Assembly (NCBI GenBank): GCA_026168455.1
Contig: CM047429.1
Coordinates: 931,501 to 995,500 of the forward strand
Length of the DNA: 64,000 nucleotides
Direction of reading: 5' to 3'
From: Theocolax elegans
Taxonomy: Eukaryota > Arthropoda > Insecta > Hymenoptera > Cerocephalidae
Shown: positions 1-9,098 of the stretch, in pieces
Layout: every line of letters starts with the position of its first letter
How positions within the stretch are numbered: position 1 is the first letter of the stretch
Program-made: the position numbers and the translations under genes
The notes under the pieces: model-generated
Seen by the model: the letters and a program-made list of their open reading frames with translations, nothing else
What the model was told of the DNA's origin: nothing
Databases searched by the model: none

Positions 1-477
1 GCAGGTTCAACATCGCAACGAGGACACGGTGTGGGTAGTTGGCTCGCAGGTTTATTCAGAAGAGCGGTGCCTTTGATTGCTAAAGGTGCTCGCGCCCTTG
101 GTAAAGATGCAGTCCGAGCAGGCGTCAACATATTAGATGACGTGTCGGATCTGAACGAATCTGGTAAAAATTTGAAACGTAAAGCCGTAGAGAAAATTAA
201 TAAAATGATGGAGGGGTCTGGATATAAAACATTCAACAAAAGGAGAGCTCTACAGTTTCCGTGGAACGGTGAAAGTGTACGTATCAAACAGCTTAAACCT
301 CGTAAAAAGTACAAACGTCGTCAAAGTATAAAGAAAAGGAAACGTACAAAAAAAACCAAGTCTTTAAAACGGTTACAACCAAAAGTGAAGCGTAAGAAAC
401 AGAATAAAAAGAAGAAATCGAGGAAAATATCGAAAACAAAAAAGAAGACAAACAATAATTTTGACGTTTTCAATTAA
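1..477 (+). CDS. Polinton core/pX-like basic protein, 5' partial
   Basis: The frame is open from base 1, so the true start lies left of the window; the GTG at 31 is not a credible eukaryotic start. The visible part begins with a glycine-rich stretch, then a short amphipathic segment (GLFRRAVPLIAKGARALG), and ends in a long lysine/arginine tail from about 270 to 460 with several runs of K and R. This layout, hydrophobic helix plus polybasic tail immediately upstream of the capsid gene, matches the small adenovirus pX-like core protein annotated in Polintons and adintoviruses. It probably binds genome DNA in the virion and may interact with membrane. The stop codon lies only two bases before the capsid ATG. 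Role assignment is by position and composition, not by a catalytic motif. Confidence 0.65.
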   Translation, partial: AGSTSQRGHGVGSWLAGLFRRAVPLIAKGARALGKDAVRAGVNILDDVSDLNESGKNLKRKAVEKINKMMEGSGYKTFNKRRALQFPWNGESVRIKQLKPRKKYKRRQSIKKRKRTKKTKSLKRLQPKVKRKKQNKKKKSRKISKTKKKTNNNFDVFN

Positions 478-479
478 AA

Positions 480-1796
480 ATGGCGTTTTTACATTCTCAC
501 AGCTCAGAGTGTCTCAAAAGTGAGTTGGATATATTTTCACTCCCTCAAACGCAAACCAGTATCGAATCGAGTTGTTGGACTACTTATAATCCAATTTCGT
601 CGTTAAACGACGATTCGCCCATCGAATTTTGCGTTCAAAATCAAGGAGAAGATTACCTGGATCTTGCGCATACACTTCTCAAAGTTTGTGTAAAAATCAA
701 GCTTTATTCGAAAGACGATGACAAACACGTAGGACCTGTAAATAATTTCTTACACTCGTTATTTAATCAAATCGATATTTATTTTAATCAGAAACCAATC
801 ACTCCTCCGAATAACGCTTATCCGTACAGAGCGTACATAGAAACACTCTTGAATTACGGCCCAGCAGCTAAAGAATCGCATCTATCGACGACTTTGTGGT
901 ACGCAGATACACCTAGACAGATGGACAGCACCCCTGACGAGGGTACAAACGCAGGACTTGCAAACAGACAAAATTTTACATCCGATGGTAAAACCGTCGA
1001 TCTCATTGGACATTTGCATTGCGATATTTTTAATCAGGATAAATTACTCATCAATGGCGTCGAAATGAAAATACGTCTTGTACGTTCAAAGGACTCATTT
1101 TGTTTAATGGATTCGTCAGCCGCAGGCTCATACACCGTAAACATCACCGAAGCAAATTTACTCGTAAGACGCGTGAAAATAAGTCCTGGAATTCTATTGG
1201 CCCATGCAAAAACTTTCGCAACTACAACCGCTAAATATCCCATAACCAGAGTGGAAATCAAAACATTCACGATACATAGCGGTGTCTTGGGTGAAACACT
1301 CGACAACGTGATTTTAGGACAACTACCGAAACGAGTGATACTGGGATTTGTTGATAATAAGGCTTTCAATGGAAACAAAACTTTGAATCCTTTCAATTTT
1401 CAAAATTACGGTATAAATTACTTGTCTCTCTACGTAGATGGTGTACAAGTACCTTCGAAACCTTTACAACCTACGTTTTCGAATACAAGACCAATGTACG
1501 TTGACGCATATCACACCTTGTTCTCAGGTACTGGTATACATTTTCTTAACGAAGGAAATTCTATCAGTAGAGAGAATTACCCTAATGGTTATTGTCTATT
1601 CGCTTTCGATCTTACACCAGATTTTTCGGCAAATAGTTTTTCTCATTGGAATTTAGTAAAATCTGGAAGTCTCAGAATCGAAGTTAAATTTCAAAGTGCA
1701 TTGAATAAAACGATTAATTGTATCGTTTATGCCGAGTTTGACAACGTTCTTGAAATCGACTTTGCTAGACAGGTCGTAACAGATTTTCATTCTTAA
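480..1796 (+). CDS. Polinton major capsid protein (double jelly-roll)
   Basis: A 438-residue uninterrupted frame starting at an ATG two bases after the upstream stop. The N-terminal part (MAFLHSHSSECLKSELDIFS) and the block around residues 75-120 (NNFLHSLFNQIDIYFNQK, then the YPYRAYIETLLNYGP region) are the most recognisable segments of the animal Polinton/adintovirus hexon family, which is often found in genome annotations as an uncharacterised F54H12.2-like protein. In the family this protein forms the trimeric hexon-like capsomer of an icosahedral particle. No internal stop or frameshift is seen. ORFs on the opposite strand and in other frames across this gene are shadows. Confidence in the family is high; whether particles are made cannot be told from sequence. 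Confidence 0.88.
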   Translation: MAFLHSHSSECLKSELDIFSLPQTQTSIESSCWTTYNPISSLNDDSPIEFCVQNQGEDYLDLAHTLLKVCVKIKLYSKDDDKHVGPVNNFLHSLFNQIDIYFNQKPITPPNNAYPYRAYIETLLNYGPAAKESHLSTTLWYADTPRQMDSTPDEGTNAGLANRQNFTSDGKTVDLIGHLHCDIFNQDKLLINGVEMKIRLVRSKDSFCLMDSSAAGSYTVNITEANLLVRRVKISPGILLAHAKTFATTTAKYPITRVEIKTFTIHSGVLGETLDNVILGQLPKRVILGFVDNKAFNGNKTLNPFNFQNYGINYLSLYVDGVQVPSKPLQPTFSNTRPMYVDAYHTLFSGTGIHFLNEGNSISRENYPNGYCLFAFDLTPDFSANSFSHWNLVKSGSLRIEVKFQSALNKTINCIVYAEFDNVLEIDFARQVVTDFHS

Positions 1797-1883
1797 ACTC
1801 AAAGTAGGAGGAGTCAAAAAAAATGGTAGGGATTTTCTTTGAAAACTTTTCTTTTCAATTCAGTGAGAAGAAGGAGGTCTTAA

Positions 1884-2654
1884 AGGTATTCTGCTGAGCC
1901 AAGGAAAAACATTTTGTCAGTTCAGCTTGTTACCTTGAGTGGTGTAGTACAAGTGACTCAAGTTCTCCGCAACTCAAACGGCATGGAGAAGCTCGATTAT
2001 ATAATCGATATTCAAGCGTTTCACGACAAGGAAGGTCTCTTTCTACAGAAAGAAATTGCTGTTCTCGGCGTAGATTGCAATTTCATAGCGCACTGGCTGA
2101 TCAAGGCTCCATACGACTACACAGAACTGTCCAAGGGTATCGTAGCCACTAACAGTTACTTAACGTGCTATCACCATGGCATAGAATGGTTCGACGGTGA
2201 ATCCAACAGTGTCGACGTGTACAACAGTCTACGAGAAGTTGCACGAAACGCTTTGAGGATCTACGTTAGGGGAATACCTAAAGTTTTATTCCTTCAAAAC
2301 CTTCTCGCTAGACAAATAATCAATTTGGAGGAGTTCAACTGTCCGTCGTTTAGAAACCTTCCACGCGTTAACGACCACTTTTGTTTTTTACATGGACGGA
2401 AAAGGGAGTACATGAGTTGTGCATTGACTAATGCATATAAACTACGTATTTGGCTGCATAAAACATTAGCCTATCGCCCTTCAACCAGCAAAGTCATCGA
2501 TCTAAAAGAAAAAAAGAAGGACAAAAGACGACATACAATTATTGCGTCTACGAGACAAGAAACCACGACAAAAAACGCCAACACCAACCAAATCAAGACA
2601 GAGCACTCCGATAACCGTAACTTGTACTGCATACTCAACTCCTATAGATGCTAG
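1884..2654 (+). CDS. Unrecognised Polinton-associated protein
   Basis: Frame open from just after a stop at 1881; no ATG occurs before codon 1983, which would give about 224 residues, so either 1983 is the start or a 5' exon or ATG has been lost. The protein has a mixed fold-like composition: hydrophobic/aromatic blocks (HWLIKAPYDY, CYHHGIEWFDG), several Cys and His residues near 2340-2450, and a lysine-rich tail. It lies between capsid and protease genes on the same strand, so it probably belongs to the virus-like element. I do not recognise a catalytic motif. A second frame (2542-2862), rich in acidic residues, overlaps its end and could be its true C-terminus after a one-base frameshift. 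Confidence 0.55.
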   Translation, partial: RYSAEPRKNILSVQLVTLSGVVQVTQVLRNSNGMEKLDYIIDIQAFHDKEGLFLQKEIAVLGVDCNFIAHWLIKAPYDYTELSKGIVATNSYLTCYHHGIEWFDGESNSVDVYNSLREVARNALRIYVRGIPKVLFLQNLLARQIINLEEFNCPSFRNLPRVNDHFCFLHGRKREYMSCALTNAYKLRIWLHKTLAYRPSTSKVIDLKEKKKDKRRHTIIASTRQETTTKNANTNQIKTEHSDNRNLYCILNSYRC

Positions 2655-2746
2655 CATTACAAGTATTTCCACAATCTCCCAAGATACGATCGATGCCGAT
2701 CATTTATACGACATAGTACGCGAGGAGGAGGAAGCCGCTGCAAAGC

Positions 2747-3301
2747 ATGAACACGTTGCAAATACTCAACGCAATAAAAATTTTGCCTCTGCAGACAGTG
2801 GGAGTGTACTCTGCGGACAAGATTCCTCAGATTCTGACGAAGCCGACTGCAATTGTTGTTAACAATGAGGACCACCGAAAACCCGGTGAGCATTGGCTGG
2901 CCATCTACATCGATAAACGCGGAATCGGATACTCCTTTGACAGTTTCGGTCGACCACCCACCGTACCACAACATATTCAATGTCTCCGAAGAAACTGTAA
3001 GGTTTACACCTGGAGTCCTAAGCAGCTACAAAATTTCGCTTCTATCCTGTGTGGTCAGTATTGCGTTAATTTCATTCATCACATGTCTCACGGTCATTGC
3101 ATGGACAGTTTTTGGAGATTGTTCACCGACGATACTGCATACAACGATAAATTAAATTTAAAATTATTTTATAAGAATATCAACAATAATTTTCATTATA
3201 ATAATAATTGTAAGAAGAATGTTCATTGTATAACTCATTTGCAAACATGTAAATATAAAAGAATACATAATAATAATAATAATTTTAATTATAATATATA
3301 A
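2747..3301 (+). CDS. Adenain-like (C5/C48) cysteine protease of the Polinton
   Basis: 184-residue frame from an ATG. The catalytic pattern of the adenovirus/Ulp1 clan is visible in order: His49 in GEHWLAIY, an acidic residue (Asp65) in YSFDSFG, a glutamine-containing stretch, and Cys106 in LCGQYCVNFIHH. In this family the enzyme cleaves capsid precursors during virion maturation. About 135 residues cover the protease core; the remaining C-terminus is asparagine-rich low-complexity sequence running into AT-rich DNA, which may not be part of the functional protein. Same strand and order as the capsid gene, consistent with a Polinton late-gene block. The minus-strand frame across it is a shadow. 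Confidence 0.85.
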   Translation: MNTLQILNAIKILPLQTVGVYSADKIPQILTKPTAIVVNNEDHRKPGEHWLAIYIDKRGIGYSFDSFGRPPTVPQHIQCLRRNCKVYTWSPKQLQNFASILCGQYCVNFIHHMSHGHCMDSFWRLFTDDTAYNDKLNLKLFYKNINNNFHYNNNCKKNVHCITHLQTCKYKRIHNNNNNFNYNI

Positions 3302-3740
3302 ACAGGTACATTAGGTGTAAGTTTCTATTATTAACGTAATATATATTTAACCGAATGCAAAACACGTATACTTTTACTCTTATTTACTCTATATCTAAGT
3401 GTGTGAATTACTATAAGTTTTATCAGGTCAACCGGAATCACTGTCTATTTATAAGTTTCGAATAATAAAATGTGTGTGAGTGTCTTTGCGTCTATTCTTA
3501 AGCTACTCTTATACTTAATATTAACCAAGTGTCAAATCTAGTTTTAATTTTATGTATTGTATAATCATGTATATGTATATCTCTGCGTGCGTAATTATTC
3601 ATTCTATGTCTCGTTCTCTCCTTTTATATTATAATACTTGAATAAACATCTGGGAATTTATCTACAAATTACGTACATTTAATTATTTAACCCTCTCACC
3701 TCCAACTCCCATTCGTACCATGCTAAATATAAGTCTATAC
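3302..3740. other. AT-rich non-coding flank of the Polinton
   Basis: No frame of note. AATAAA-type signals near 3466 and 3640 could serve as polyadenylation sites for the plus-strand genes upstream. Nothing else is supported. Confidence 0.4.
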
Positions 3741-4330
3741 GCATACTGTATACACACACACTCTCTCTCTCTCACACCAACATAGACGCTCTGGGTCAGC
3801 TATTATAACACGGCGTCAGAATACCCTAGCGCATCATCAGTATCTCTGCGTGAGTGCGAGAGAGAGAGGTAGAGGAAGAGAGCGTGGGTACGCGAAGTAG
3901 TGCTCTCTCTCTCTCTCTCTCTCTCTTACATGCGTCACTCTTCTTACTGCAAGAGACGCACTGCGCGCGCAACCCCTCTTGCTCTCTCTCTCACACATAC
4001 ACGCGCGGGCCTCCGGCCCCGCTGTAACGTCAGAACACTCTCAGTACGAGAGAGAGACGCACTGCGCGCGCACTCCCTCTACCTCTCTCTCTCACACCCA
4101 CGCACTGCATCGGGGCGTCTATGACGCCGGAGCAACCTCAGCACGAGAGAGACGCACTGCGCGCGCACTCCCTCTACCTCTCTCTCTCGCACCCATGTAC
4201 TCCGACGGGGCCCGCTGTGACGTCACAGAGTCCGTTCCACCCTACCTATACATAAGTACGAGAGAGAGAGAGAGCGAATCTCTCTCCCTCTCTGGCACGC
4301 GCGGGCCCCCACCGTGACGTCACCACCGGG
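3741..4330 (+). repeat. CT/GA-rich tandem repeat, about 95-101 bp per unit
   Basis: Blocks of (CT)n or (GA)n alternate with a GACGCACTGCGCGCGC core. That core recurs at about 3955, 4056 and 4151, giving unit lengths of about 101 and 95 bp. Each unit also carries a variant of TGACGTCA (near 4024, 4122, 4217 and 4314). The short ORFs across this stretch (poly Ser-Leu) are microsatellite artefacts. Confidence 0.7.
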
Positions 4331-4450
4331 GTAGACACCCCATTGTCCACGGTAGCTCCCCATTGTTCCCATTGTTCCCATTGTTCCCATTGTTCGCGCC
4401 AGACACCATTGTTGTTAGGCCACGCCCATGTCGGCGCGCTATAAGGTACC
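4210..4450 (+). promoter_or_regulatory. Promoter-like block: CRE sites, CATTGTT array, TATA box
   Basis: Two full CRE palindromes (TGACGTCA, about 4217 and 4314) are followed by at least four head-to-tail copies of a 9-mer CCCATTGTT (about 4358-4396), a CCACGCCC box near 4420 and a TATA-like CTATAAGG at 4439-4446. The CATTGTT core matches the known SOX/HMG-box consensus. An AATAAA cluster follows at about 4556, only about 115 bp after the TATA, so the block might be part of an LTR-like or terminal-repeat structure. No coding frame begins downstream. Function is inferred from motifs only. Confidence 0.4.
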
Positions 4451-4604
4451 CTTACTACTAGTATTATGTCTTAGCTTTGCTAAGCTTCTAACGCATTTAG
4501 TTTTACACAACTATATTCTTTCTAAATCACGCTATGATTTTAATTATTAATTACCAAATAAATAAAAATAAAATAATAAAAAATGATATTACTTAACACG
4601 CGTA

Positions 4605-5170
4605 TTTGAGGTATTCCGGATACCTCCACTAATCAAGGGACTTTTTTGGATATTTCGGGAATTTCTGAGGCATTCTGGGATAAATGCACTACTCATGGAT
4701 TTGCTGGATATTTCTGTAATTATTTGAGGTATTTTGGGATAACGCCAATAATATAGAATTTTATGGGTATTAAGGGTATTTTTGTTGTATTCCTAAATAT
4801 CTCCATTAATACGGGACTTTCTGCATTGTTCGGAAACTTTTGCGGTATTCCAGGATAACTCTAGTAATACGAGATTTCCTGGATATTTCGGGATTTTTGA
4901 GGTATTCCGGGGTAACTAAACTATTACGGGATTTGATGAATATTTCGGGATTCTTGGAGAATTCCCGGATAACACCAGTAAAATGCGATATTTCGGATAT
5001 TACTGGTATTATTGGAGGTACTTCGGGTAACTTTATGAAATATGGGATATTCTAGATATTTCGGAAATTTTGAGATATCCCGGGATAACTCCAGTAATCT
5101 TGGATTTCCCGGATACTTACGGAATCATTTAGGTACTCCGGGATAACTCCACGAAATCCAGGATACCAGC
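4605..5170 (+). repeat. Degenerate 58-bp tandem repeat (about 9-10 units)
   Basis: The anchor GAGGTATTCCGGGATAAC or variants recurs at about 4608, 4667, 4726, 4784, 4842, 4899, 4957, 5015, 5072 and 5130, a strict spacing of 57-59 bp. Each unit contains two or three CGGGATWT sub-motifs, so the unit itself may have arisen from a shorter ancestor. Divergence between units is high, so this is an old minisatellite. The 71-residue frame inside it is an artefact of the repeat. Confidence 0.85.
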
Positions 5171-5889
5171 ATATTACGTCTCCTCTAATATAGTTTAACT
5201 AATACAAACCTTTCCAACAAACTGTGTTACAGAAACAATATAAACACACACAAACTTTACCAAAATCTTATATTTATTTCTATTTATAGTACATCTAAAT
5301 CGAACTACTCATGACCACTACTCGACTAGACAGATACGCGATACGTCAACGATCTTCCAACTGTATATTATTACAGATACAAAAAAAAATTTTATAATGG
5401 TAGTCTAGTTTTTTGATGACAGAACGAAAGAAATAGTCAAATAAATCCTGGATTCTCTTTTGATATCAAAAATGAATATCTGAAGTTCGAGCGATCTGGG
5501 AAATTATTATCATAATATAAATTAGTTAATAAGTTGTCGCAAGTTGATTTTTAATTGCGGACTTACATACGCCACATACTGGTCTAATATAGAAGTATTG
5601 GTTTTTTTGCGAGTTTTTTACATATTAATATACATTCTAATGCGGAAAAGAATTTATTTGATAAATGGACCACCTTCTCCATTTAATATTTAAATATGAG
5701 CGTAGTTTTGCTACAATTTTTTGATTGTATTTTTGCTATTAGCACATAATTTCGCTTTGAAAAAGGAAATATTTAGAATAAAAATATAATAATTTTTTTA
5801 ATTCGTACATAATTTATTCATTTGTATAATTATCATAATATTTTTTTATATAATGCATTACATTATTCAATATAATGTTTGCTTGCTAG
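5171..5889. other. AT-rich stretch without recognisable feature
   Basis: No long frame, repeat or RNA signature seen. Confidence 0.4.
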
Positions 5890-6117
5890 ATGATCACAAG
5901 TCAGGACAATGTGAAGGGTCAAGGTGGAAGTGAAGCTAGAACTAGTTCAAATCTACAAACAAAAACGTCTAAAAAAATTCTAACATCTACGGAAATCAAA
6001 GCAACTTCAGTGAAAAGTAATCTATCTGAATTTCAACGAGACGTTTCCGAAATGAGGAATATTTCAACTAACTTTCAAAGAATTCATAATAATATGGATG
6101 ATCTTCATAACAGGTAA
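5890..6117 (+). CDS. Possible single coding exon, coiled-coil-like
   Basis: A 75-codon frame with non-repetitive, coding-like composition stands out from the AT-rich surroundings. The product is polar, rich in Ser, Thr, Asn and Lys, and its second half (LSEFQRDVSEMRNISTNF and onward) has heptad-like spacing of hydrophobic residues. It is preceded by GCTTGCTAG, usable as a splice acceptor, and ends at CAACAG followed by GTAAAA, usable as a donor. It could therefore be an internal exon of a host gene, or a remnant of a mobile element. No family is recognised and no neighbouring exon was found. Confidence 0.3.
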   Translation: MITSQDNVKGQGGSEARTSSNLQTKTSKKILTSTEIKATSVKSNLSEFQRDVSEMRNISTNFQRIHNNMDDLHNR

Positions 6118-6138
6118 AACTTGTATTATATTATATCA

Positions 6139-6220
6139 AGGTGCGCGGTAGCGCAACCAACGCAAGTATAATGCGCGCTAGCTATTAGACATCTAACTGC
6201 ACCTGCGGTTTTTTTATTTT
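6139..6220 (+). repeat. Short GC-hairpin repeat, copy 1
   Basis: A GC-rich block with GCGCGGTAGCGC, then ACGCAAGTAT, then GCGCG, then a CTAACT and T-rich tail. A diverged copy with the same order of motifs lies at 12911-12990. It may be the terminal part of an unidentified short element. Confidence 0.4.
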
Positions 6221-6427
6221 TGAATATTAATATAGAATATGTTATTTACGTAACTTTTTATATCATATATTATTTCTTTTTTAAATTTTTTTTATCAGTT
6301 TATTAAGTTTTTGATAAATTATTTAGTAATACTTTCAATAAAACTTCATGTAAATATCTGAGATGTCAAATTCTTTTACTCGGCTATGTATTTTTCGATA
6401 TCTTTTTCGTCTCCTATATCTCTCTAT

Positions 6428-6490
6428 AATATATAAATATTTCGCCGCCGCCGCCGCCGCCGTGTCTAAGAATTCAGAATGCAACATATA
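6428..6490 (+). repeat. AT-flanked (CCG)n short repeat, copy 1
   Basis: ATAAATATTTCG, then about six CCG units, then TGTCTAAGAATTCAGAATGC, embedded in TA-rich arrays. The same order recurs at 13340-13400, 13450-14505 (interrupted), 43150-43200 (reverse), 43755-43808, 60510-60565 and, degenerate, about 29565-29610. Confidence 0.7.
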
Positions 6491-6615
6491 TATATATATA
6501 TATATATGTTTTATATATATATGTCATATATATGTTATATATATATGTTATATATATGTTATATATATATATCATATATATGTTATATATATGTTATATA
6601 TATGTTATATATATA
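6485..6615. repeat. (TA)n microsatellite
   Basis: About 130 bp of TATATATG/CATATATA type repeat. The Tyr-Ile-rich frames over it are artefacts. Confidence 0.9.
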
Positions 6616-9098
6616 TGTTGCGACGCTACTTTTCGTCGGGAAAAATCTAATTAAATTAAATTAAAGGCCGACGGAGGTTCCGTCGTAGCGACGTTGAAAA
6701 TGGCTAGATATCGCCGATTTGTATTTAGTTGGGCGCCTGGCGATATTTAAATTAAAATGACTATAATTACTTTACAAAACGACTCGGCAACCCGGCAAAT
6801 CTCCACCTCGACTCCTCGTCACAGAGGGAATCCCGACGGCTGACCACCTCGGAACCGGTGGCTTTCAGAGTAAAGGAAAATTACATAAAATAACACTCAC
6901 GAATTTAATCTTTAATCACAACTCATTTATTTAAAAATATGAAAGAATAAATTATAAGTTCCGGCACCGACACAATATAAACGCGATCCACGACCGACTC
7001 TCACACGTGCACACACTCACTCAACTTCCGTCCGTCCGGCAAATATAAGATATATAATGTTAAAATAATTCGGCCGCCCGTCGGGCTAACCGTAAATATT
7101 ACTCGCCTAATTACTCTTCAACTCCAACCAACTCGACTCACACCTCGACTAACAACTCTCGACTACTACTCTATACTCTACTGTAACTCTACTCTACTCA
7201 ACAACGATAATGGCTACTCAGCCTCAAAATACTACCACTCTGCAAAAATCACGTCTATCTCCTCGGACGATCGGGTAGCGAATCCTCGAGACCGGCTTCT
7301 TCATCCGGCTCGCGGCGTGGCTTGATCCCCAAAATTAAGGATTTTCCTCCCCACCCTATCGCTATCCTTCTCTAACTTACTCTACTCCTTATCTACCGGC
7401 GTTGATTAGGGTGGTTGATTGCGTGATCGATACGCGTAGTCAGCCTTGATCGTATTTCTGTCAAGGCCGATTACCCAATAATAGTGGTTTTCGTCACCAC
7501 CAACCTGTTCATTATTGGGTCGATCACGCAACCAATCATCCCCGACACTCGGAAGGCGCGCATTACAAATAATGAATTACCATATCGGTAACCCAGTCGG
7601 TGCTGCCGCCCCGTGCCTACCGGCTATATAATTACTACTGACTACTCCCGACACACTCACACATAATTAATATTTAATTTATATCAGCACCATTTACAAC
7701 TATATACATACTTTAAAATTCTTAAAAATCGCCCCAAACTCAACCGACGGATCTATGTAATTTTTTTATTTAATTAACGACTAAATCTAGCTTAATTAAT
7801 TAATCTAAGAAAAGCATACATGCGCGCTATATACAATAGTATCTATACATATATATATATCTAGTATGCCGCGGTATACCTTCGCACGCATACGTTAGGT
7901 ATACCGCGACTCCTACTCTATTTGCGCGCTCCCCTCGCTCCGCGCGCTCCCACCCATAATCCCACTACGGTCGATCACTCGAGCTTATTCGCGCGCGCAA
8001 CACTCTCGCTGCTCGAGTGATCCCCCCCTTCCCGCGCACCACGCCTAGTGCCGCACGAGCGTCGCCGTCGGTGCCGCGTTCCCCGGTATACGGGTGTAAG
8101 GTGGGGGAGCACCCTGGCTCTCCCGACTACTAGTACGCAGTTCGGGCGTGCGCGCACCCATGCGCCATCTCAGCCGTCGTCGTCTGCTGAGCACGTGTGA
8201 CGGTTGAGGTTAGGACGCCGCCTAACCTCCCGTCTTGTTGACATCAGCAGCGGATACGCCAGGTATCGTGAGACGACCTGGGCTCGGTCCTTGGCTCACG
8301 ATACCTCTCGGCCGTGGTCTCGGTCGTAGTCCGCGTACTACCGTCGGGTATCGGTCGCGTCGTTCGTCGGCCCCGTGCTAAAACATACCCATACCGTGGG
8401 TATCAGTGTTTATATTAAAGTGCATCGGTGCACTTCGGTCCGCCTGCGAGGGATTCGCTACCTGCGACGCGATCGCGAGCTATCATAATGTAACAGTTAT
8501 GCATGCACATGACTTGTACATACAAGCCATGTGCAAGCCATGTACTTGTACGTTGTATTTTACAACGTCACAAACAGCCCCTTCCTAAACCGAAACACCC
8601 CCGGTGTCCTTCGGTTTACTACAACTTCTTACTCTAACTACTTTTACTCATTAAACAAAAGTTATTCACCCTCAATTATATATCATATAATTTAAAATAA
8701 CTCTTACAACTACTACTACTCTCCTAACAACGATTCGTTCGCGATACTACTTCTTCCCTCGCACGGGCGTCGGACCGAATTGCACACTTTAATTTTTATT
8801 TATTTATTCAATAACCACCACCATTATAAAATAAAAATAAATAATAAAAATAGAAAATAGAATAATTAAAAAAAAATTATATTATTATACCTATTCCCTC
8901 TCTCTTCCGGCGTATTCTCCTCTACTACCGACGGTTATTCTTCTTATATTACATCTTAACTCTAGGCCTTACTCTATTATATACATCTTTATTCTTCTTT
9001 ACACAACTACCGACGGTTTCTTCTTCTTCTTCTCTTCTTCTTCTACTTAGGGCTCCCTGACGGGTATTCTTGCCGTAGGGCCTACCCTAACCTCTCCT
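6616..9098 (-). other. Non-coding 3' region of the gag-protease element, hairpin-rich
   Basis: About 2.5 kb without a credible frame. It contains a three-way-junction inverted repeat (7419-7531) and several perfect hairpins: 7870-7881 with 7897-7908, 8206-8214 with 8221-8229, 8261-8272 with 8295-8306, and 8587-8594 with 8610-8617. Purine/pyrimidine-skewed tracts lie near 9000-9060. The 60-residue frames in it look like chance. Confidence 0.55.

Larger units (their letters stand above)
1..3301 (+). mobile_element. Polinton/Maverick (adintovirus-like) fragment, capsid module
   Basis: Four plus-strand frames follow each other closely: a polybasic core protein, the capsid protein, an unrecognised protein and an adenain-like protease. 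A capsid protein beside an adenovirus-type maturation protease is diagnostic of Polintons and related adintoviruses, which integrate into animal genomes. The hallmark replication genes (family B polymerase, RVE integrase, FtsK-type ATPase) and the second capsid gene are not visible; they may lie left of the window. The right terminal inverted repeat could not be located, so the end given is the end of the last gene. The capsid frame is uninterrupted, suggesting a fairly recent insertion. Confidence 0.85.

Noticed and set aside
1034..1396. 120-codon minus-strand frame in the capsid gene
   Set aside because: Antisense shadow of the capsid frame.
4605..5170. CRISPR-like array (regular spacing of about 58 bp)
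   Set aside because: The whole unit repeats with divergence; there are no unique spacers and the setting is eukaryotic.
6363..6664. Tyr-Ile-rich small membrane-like proteins
   Set aside because: Translations of the TA microsatellite.
6616..8004. LTR bounded by TGTTGCG and CGCAACA
   Set aside because: The inverted ends exist, but no second copy is found near 12.4-12.9 kb and the adjoining sequence is not a clear polypurine tract.
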